Both the position numbers and the translations under genes were made by a program. Below, in pieces: positions 57,671 through 64,000 of a stretch of DNA of 64,000 bases. The stretch's first letter is position 1; each line of letters begins with the position of its first letter. Source of the DNA: Pestalotiopsis fici W106-1 (taxonomy: Eukaryota; Ascomycota; Sordariomycetes; Amphisphaeriales; Sporocadaceae); NCBI RefSeq assembly GCF_000516985.1, contig NW_006917093.1, forward strand, positions 2,418,001-2,482,000, given 5' to 3'. The notes below the pieces were generated by a model. It was not told where the DNA came from. It saw only the letters and a list, made by a program, of their open reading frames with translations, and searched no databases.

Positions 57671-58849
57671 AGTTACAACATTCCATTCTCAGCTCGAAAC
57701 TATCGCATACTCAAGATTTGAGATCCAAGATACTATATCCGTTCAATCCTCCATGGCCGCGCCTGATGAGCCACGTCTACTGGTACCGGAGCCACCACGT
57801 GATCTAGTTCTAGAGCAACCATACTACTGTCAATATTGCTGCAATGTAGTGGAAATTACAGGGAGAACGCGTGGTCGTAAGTGAAACGATTTCCAGTTTA
57901 ACGAAACTTCACTACAGTGGTGGTGCCAATGAATATAAAAGGAGACATGTACACTCAGATTCATCATCCTACACTTGTACTCATGCCAGCTTTGATGAGA
58001 TTTTTTTTTGACTCGAGGCACAAATGATGAGCTTATGAAATGGAAAGCCACAAAAAAGCAATGGAAATGTGGCTTATGTAGTGCACAACCATCCAACAGA
58101 ATCGCGATGACGGAGCATCTGAAGGACATCCATGGCGACGAAATCCCAGAAGGACATGAGGAAACCGTGACAGACAGGTTTGGCAGGCCAACTTCACACA
58201 TAAGTGCCGATGATTGTCCTCTCTGTGATTACGCTAAGATCCTATATAATCGTGGTTAATCAGAAGAAGAGATATGCCACCTGTCACCGGAAAGGTTTGG
58301 AAGACACCTCAGTCGACACTTGGAACAGCTTACGTCGTTTGTTCTTTCAATTTCTGATTTGATTGGCGAAGATGCTATCTCGGATGCTGATGGCGACGAA
58401 GCGGGAGAAAATTCTAGCAATGGCGGAGCCAGCAAGACCCGGATGAGGTCTTGTCCGAGCCAGATCTTGTTCGGAGATTTGCCGAAATTATATTGAAGGG
58501 AGTCGACGCAGAAGCCCGGCGGCGGAAAAGCGCAGCAGTGAGCAAGCACTATGGACAGGAGGAAGAGAGATTGTCGCCCCAAATGTCATCGACAGCAACT
58601 CAAACTGATCTTCCCACGTCTGGCGATTCCATCCTTTACGCGTCACCCTCAAGGACCACAGCTCTTGACATGGAAGCCGTGCAAAGAGAAAGCTCCCCAA
58701 CAAAGTCTCAACATGGAGTGCCAGCACAAATATACAATGATGAAACCAGTCCACAACTGCACCGCAGGTCTTCCTCTGGGTACTTACTTGGACAGAGAAA
58801 ACCACAGAGAGTATGTTCCAACTTATCTCAACCCCAAGAAGCTGTTTAA
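57609..58849 (+). pseudogene. Decayed C2H2 zinc-finger protein of the fungal ankyrin/NLR-associated type
   Basis: The order of pieces matches a common fungal multi-finger module: a Pro-rich entry then YYCQYCCNVVEI, a split RRHVHSD…YTCTH segment, QWKCGLC…HLKDIHG, DCPLCDYAKILYNRG, then GRHLSRHLEQLTSF. The reading frame is broken by a stop after RGRK (57882-57884), frame changes around a T9 run near 58005, an in-frame TAA at 58257-58259 between NRG and SEEEI, and another shift near 58430 into a frame reading EPDLVRRFAEIILKG. A single intron cannot repair these. It probably once carried additional domains upstream. It overlaps the 5' end of the minus-strand relic. Confidence 0.65.
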
Positions 58850-59497
58850 TTGCTGTATAATACTCTAAGAGATCGGGAATTATGTAATAAAGGCCTCGGA
58901 TAATCGCCAGAGTGGGTCTAGTGGCCGCAAAAAAGAGGGCGGGTTCATAATGGTGTTGGAGGTTTTAGGAATAATATATAAACTGTTGACATTATGTGTA
59001 GAATGAATTTGATATGCGCGTGGAAAAGATTCGGCGCAAATCACAGATACAATCGAGGGAAAAACAAAATTTCACATTATCCATCCATGATCTATTAAAA
59101 ACAGTTGCGGTTGGGTCCACCATAGGGCTTCTTGCTAACATATTTTGGGGGAGAATTAACAAGAAAAGAAAATGGTAAAGTATACACATGAGTGACGACC
59201 TCAAAAGCATGTGAAAGAGGCGAGCCAGGTAGGCACACTTCAAAAGTTACGCTGCTTTAGACCGGAGCTCGACCGGTGCCCTGATGGTTGAATTGCCTAT
59301 TGCATAGAGTAGTAAGCAGCATCTGCATTAAGGCTTATGCACTACCCATCTGGACCAACATATCAGCGTTGAGCCTTTACAAATTCGAAAGCCCCACTGT
59401 ATTTCCGCCTTCGGCCTGTCAAAGTTTCCCAAAGGCAAAAAAAAGTTCAAGTTGAAGTCTTTCGTAGCGAGACAATTGCTTGCGTTTTTGGAGGACC
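58850..59497. other. Intergenic stretch
   Basis: About 650 nt between the zinc-finger relic and homoaconitase. Presumed promoter of the latter. Nothing else recognised. Confidence 0.5.
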
Positions 59498-62315
59498 ATG
59501 TGGTATAGATCAGTAAGTTTGTCCTGCGCTCTTTATTAATTTCGCCCTCAGGCTCACAATCGCCCCCAGGTCGCGGCGGCTGCCCCATGGGCGCGAGCGC
59601 TCACCCGAGCGAGCAGTCGCATCTCCAGCCAGCGCCTTGTTGTTGCGCGCACGTCATTTTCCCAGCCCGCAAGCCAACACCGATCGATCAAGACGACCAC
59701 CGCCAAGCGAGCGAGCCTTGCGCAGAACAACCAGGACGCCGAATTCCCCTGGACCGTTGCCCCGGCAGACAAGAAGACACCGCAGACCTTGACTGAGAAG
59801 ATTGTCCAGGCTCATGCTGTCGGCCTGCCCGAGGGAAAGACTGTTCGCAGCGGCGACTACGTGCAGATTGAGCCGCACAGATGCATGTCCCATGACAACA
59901 GTGAGTAACATTCGATACACTGGGGACTGCTGGAGACATACACAAGAAGCTGACATTTGACTCGCCAGCTTGGCCCATTGCCAAGAAATTCATGTCTATG
60001 AATGCCACTCGGATCAAGAACCCAAGTCAAATGGTGTATGCTCTTGATCACGATGTGCAGACAAAGAGTAAGTAATTCTTCACATACAGAAAAACTTGAT
60101 CCATTACGACCTGATGTCTTCCTCACCAAGACTGAACGAATATACTCGACTTTCTGCATATTCACTCCATAACAGGAGAAGCTAACACGCCTTGTCATGC
60201 TAGCCGAGGCCAACCTTAAGAAGTACGAGCAAATCGAGGCATTCGCAAAGACACACGGCGTTCCTTTCTTCCCAGCTGGTCACGGCATTGGTCACCAGGT
60301 CATGGCAAGTGTTCCTACAACCGCAAGATCTCTGGGTACGATATACTAATGCCTTGTTAGGTTGAAGAGCTGTTTGTCTGGCCGGGCAAGTTGTGTGTAG
60401 CAAGCGATTCTCACAGCAACATGTACGGTGGAATTGGTGCTCTTGTAAGGTTGCACAGATCCTATTTTTCCGGTTCCCCGTACTCATCATCTTACAGGGA
60501 ACTGCTGTAGTACGAACAGATGCGGCGGGTATCTGGGCAACGGGAAAGAGTTGGTTCCAGATTCCTCCTGTTGCCAAGGTCAACTTGACTGGAGTACTAC
60601 CTCCAGGAGTCACTGGAAAGGACGTCATCGTTGCGCTGTGTGGACTTTTCCAAAGCGATGTGCTCAACCACGCCGTCGAGTTCGCTGGTTCGGAGGAGAC
60701 CATGGCCAGTATCTCGGTGGACAACAGACTGACCATCAGTAACATGTCTACTGAATGGTCTGCGCTTTCTGCAATGGTTTGTCCATGGCCTGCCACTTGA
60801 TGAATATTCATGATCCCAGCTAACAATGTATCAAACAGTTCCCGATAGACCAGACTCTGGAGCGCTGGCTCCGATACAAGGCTACCGAGGCAGCCATGTT
60901 CCCTAACCGGACCACACAAGATCGAATTACACACGAGAAGGTCGACGAGCTGTATGCCAACCCCGTCCAGGCTGATCCCGACGCCCAATATGCAAAGCAA
61001 CTCTATCTTAACCTCTCTTCGCTCTCTCCTTATGTCTCTGGACCCAACTCCGTCAAGATTTCGACGCCTCTGAGCGAGCTTGCCCCGCAAAAGATCAAGG
61101 TAGACAAGGCCTATATCGTCTCTTGCACCAACAGCCGTGCTTCCGACATCGCCGCCGCCGCCAAGGTCTTCCAGGATGCCGCAAAGGCCAATGGCGACAA
61201 GGTCCCCAAGATCGCAGATGGTGTCAAGCTGTACATTGCCGCAGCTTCGGTTCGTGAGCAGGAAATTGCCGAGGATCAGGGTCACTGGCAAACTCTAATT
61301 GAGGCTGGTGCTATTCAACTGCCTGCTTCGTGCGGCCCATGTATTGGATTGGGAACTGGTCTTTTGGAGCCCAACGAGGTTGGAATTTCTGCTTCCAACC
61401 GAAACTTCAAGGGAAGAATGGGTTCTCGCGAGGCTTTGGCATACCTTGCCAGTCCTGAAGTCGTGGCCGCCAGTGCTCTCAACGGTGTGATCTCGGGCAC
61501 AGCCGCCTACCAGGCCCCCGAGAACTATGCTGGTGTGGACTTCGGATACGGCAATGGCCTGCCCGCGACCACAGAAACCGAGCTTGGTAACGTCTTGGAA
61601 CAGCTTGAGTCCCTCATTGACCGAGTCGAGTCCTCTGTAGGCGATGATGACGCTTCAAAGGCCAGCACCAAGATCCTTCCTGGCTTCCCGGAGAAGATCA
61701 GCGGCGAGATTGTATTCTGCGATCTCGATAACTTGGACACTGACAACATTTACCCCGGAAAATACACATACCAAGACGACATCACAAAAGAGGGCATGGC
61801 CGAAGTCTGCATGTCAAATTACGACCCAAAATTTAAGGACATTGCTAAGCCCAATGATATCCTTGTCTCGGGTTTCAATTTTGGCTGCGGAAGTAGTGTG
61901 AGTACTTGGAACAGATTCCTAAATATCCATGAGAAAAAGAAAAGGCTAACATGTTTGGACCTGGCAGAGAGAGCAAGCTGCGACGGCCATTCTGGCCAAG
62001 CAGATCCCGCTTGTCGTGTCCGGAAGCTTTGGAAATATTTTCTCCCGAAACAGTGTCAACAATGGACTCTTGGGCCTAGAGGTCCCGCGTCTTATTGAGC
62101 GCTTGAGAGCCACATTCCCAGAGAAGGTGACGACAAGACGCACAGGATGGACCTTGACATGGGATGTTTCAAGGAGTGTCGTTGTGGTACAAGAGGGAGA
62201 GAATGGCGACCGCTGGGAGGAAAAGGTTGGTGAGTTTTCTGAAAACTTGCAAGAAATTGTTGCAAAAGGTGGACTGGAAAACTGGATCGTGGATGAAATC
62301 AAGAAGACGGAATGA
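59498..62315 (+). CDS. LYS4: Homoaconitase, mitochondrial (lysine biosynthesis)
   Basis: Converts homoaconitate to homoisocitrate in the fungal alpha-aminoadipate pathway, using a [4Fe-4S] cluster. Eight exons, 59498-59512, 59570-59900, 59969-60067, 60204-60304, 60361-60444, 60498-60776, 60839-61897 and 61968-62315, give 771 aa. The Arg/Ala/Ser-rich N-terminus ([20 protein letters not shown]) looks like a mitochondrial presequence. Its first exon, of five codons, is the least certain. Conserved blocks are [29 protein letters not shown] and CGPCIG (the three cluster Cys), and FGCGSSREQAATA in the swivel domain. The intron at 60305-60360 begins gcaagt, so it is a GC-AG intron. All other junctions are GT-AG. 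Confidence 0.94.
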
Positions 62316-63650
62316 TGAATGTGTATACAATAGAATATAGAACATAATGAATTGATCATTGGCCTGGGACCGAGACTCCAATGGATGCGCGCATGTTTGA
62401 ATTTAAACCAATAAAAGAACACTCGCAAGGAATATAGACCCAGGTATACAATGTTATTAGCTCAGCATCCCTGGGACTACATATGGCACGGGCAGGCTCT
62501 AATCAATAACAGAATCGGGAGGTATATTTTCCAGGGGGGAAAATCAAATAAATTGGCAAAGTACATATAATCAACAAGCCATGAATAAAAACACAAATCA
62601 AAATGATTTTCTTGCTATTGATTAAGAATAGTTTTGACATAACTATGCATCGTTGTGCATAACTATTAACTGTTGATAAAGGACTACTATACGTCTGAGT
62701 AAAAGCGGCCTCGGCCACATGGACAGGACATGCTACCGGCTATCCCCTGCCAATTTCTGCCTTCCCCACGTTTTTCTCCATACTGTAGAATTGCCTGGAC
62801 GAACGGACGACCGACCCCGATTCAAGTGGCTCGCTGTCGAGTCGTGGGCTAGCGCGAGCCATATGCGCGGCTAAGTGGTCCCCAGCAGCAGAGGCTGGAG
62901 GCTAAGCCAGGGCGCGGGTTATTGGTGAATTTTACCTCGGCTCAAGGGACAGTGGCTCGGTCATCTGGGTGAAAAGTAACGCCAAATGATAAAACTGCGG
63001 TAGTACTGTGTACTGTGTCTTGTTTGTGTCTAGGCATTGTATATCCGCATGTACCAGCTTGATGGACATGGACATGAATAATAACACTCATATTTGGAAA
63101 ATAAAATGCCCATAGATATTAAACCTCATCGGACATGGCGCCGGACCGCCAAAAGTAAGATAAGCAGAGCGTTGTGCTATGTCTGGCCCCTTTCCATGGT
63201 GAATATGCTTTGGTCAGCAGAAAAGAGAAAGTGTGTTGTTGCAGTGAGACAATAAACGAGACGAGGGAGACACGGGAGATATTTCTCTCATATTCACAAA
63301 ATAGTAACTCTTCGTCTTGAAAACCATCGTCCGTCCGGCTATACAATCACGACGACTCCATCCAAATCCAGTGACCCCTAGCTTCAAAGCAAGCACCCTC
63401 GCCTAGCTCCAGTACTTCTCTCTGTACATCAACCATCCCCCCCAGACGCATCCCGCGAGTAGTGGGCCGCCCACCCCGAATTACCTAGGCTCGTGAAAGA
63501 GGTACCCGCCGTCCGGCTACCCACCGACACCTCTCGTCGCAGAAGCCAGCACCGTCATATGTAAACTGCTGCGCTTTTCTTTCCCTCCCCTCGTGATCGA
63601 GTTGTAATACACCCATACTTCTCCTCTTCCGGATACATAAAGTCATTGGG
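62316..63650. other. Intergenic stretch
   Basis: About 1.3 kb between homoaconitase and the gene at the right edge. No convincing gene, repeat or RNA recognised. Confidence 0.5.
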
Positions 63651-64000
63651 ATGTTTACGTCTCTGGCAAAGAGTCGGGCACAGGCGACCGCACTCAGATC
63701 TTCAACTAGACAATTCCACATTCCCAAGGTGTGTAACCTACCCAAGTGCCCTATCATTCACTTTGCCTATTCGCTGTGCTGCTGCAGCAGCAAGCCACGC
63801 GATCATTTGCCGATTGGTGCTGCATACTGACCTGCTACGACAGAGCAGCATACTCATGGCGCCTGCAAAAAGAAGCAACAGTTCCGTCCCATCTGGTGAG
63901 TTATCTAGTCCAATAACACGGCACAAAATATCCCCTCACGTTGCGGCCAACGACAATACCGGGGGCTAGTTGTAGCCGGCTTCAGAAAAGCACGACGTAG
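63651..64000 (+). CDS. 5' part of a probable mitochondrial protein, cut by window end
   Basis: The first exon 63651-63728 reads MFTSLAKSRAQATALRSSTR and on to QFHIPK, an Arg/Ser/Ala-rich amphipathic leader without acidic residues, typical of a mitochondrial presequence. It ends at a gtgtgt donor. A second short exon from 63844 (acceptor gacag) can follow in phase 0, reading SSILMAPAKRSN and ending at gtgagt near 63894. The body of the protein lies beyond the window, so the family cannot be named. Confidence 0.5.

Noticed and set aside
1..64000. CRISPR arrays, bacterial operons, rRNA genes
   Set aside because: No regularly spaced direct repeats, no Shine-Dalgarno-led operons and no rRNA-like sequence were seen. 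The window is eukaryotic.

Overview
The window reads as nuclear DNA of a filamentous ascomycete (Pezizomycotina, probably a Sordariomycete; genus not resolvable). The signs are short GT-AG introns of about 44-75 nt that restore reading frames, two HET-domain genes, a WSC/GPI-anchored GH16 glucanase, a homoaconitase of the fungal lysine pathway, an Ist2-type anoctamin and many gene-poor AT-rich stretches. All exon models were built by hand from splice signals and frame continuity. A run of 100 Ns marks an assembly gap at 16227-16326.

Left part (1-25 kb), accessory in character. An intact sesquiterpene-cyclase-like gene (1644-2922) is followed by a 350-aa polytopic membrane protein, a short-chain dehydrogenase whose catalytic Tyr position is Met, a Cys-rich single-pass surface protein and an intact aldo-keto reductase: a plausible small terpenoid cluster. 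A gene-poor zone (11.7-16.5 kb) holds the assembly gap and two inverted 100-nt repeat copies that differ almost only by transitions, which looks like RIP. Then come a HET protein, an unassigned protein with an HMG-box-like tail, an alpha/beta hydrolase, a truncated PTH11/rhodopsin-like fragment and a Baeyer-Villiger-like flavoprotein with an altered fingerprint.

Middle (25-38 kb). A polytopic membrane protein and a 901-aa HET protein lie in tandem on the minus strand. Across a 647-bp divergent spacer lies a 1104-aa protein made of a degenerate alpha/beta-hydrolase domain joined directly to kinesin-light-chain-type TPRs, with no NB-ARC/NACHT visible between them. This trio resembles a fungal incompatibility or innate-immunity locus and is the most interesting intact arrangement here. 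34.4-38.7 kb is almost gene-free.

Right part (38.7-64 kb), largely core genes: a FucP-type sugar transporter, a divergent PRPP synthetase opposite an Asteroid/XPG-like protein, an anoctamin, a metallophosphoesterase, the GH16-WSC glucanase, homoaconitase (with one GC-AG intron) and the start of a probable mitochondrial protein cut by the window edge. Between the glucanase and homoaconitase (54.8-58.9 kb) lies a graveyard of three broken genes: a kinase lacking its N-lobe, a DUF7580-like gene with a stop and two frameshifts, and a C2H2 protein with several breaks. These families accompany HET/NLR-type genes in fungi, so both halves of the window record turnover of self/non-self recognition genes.
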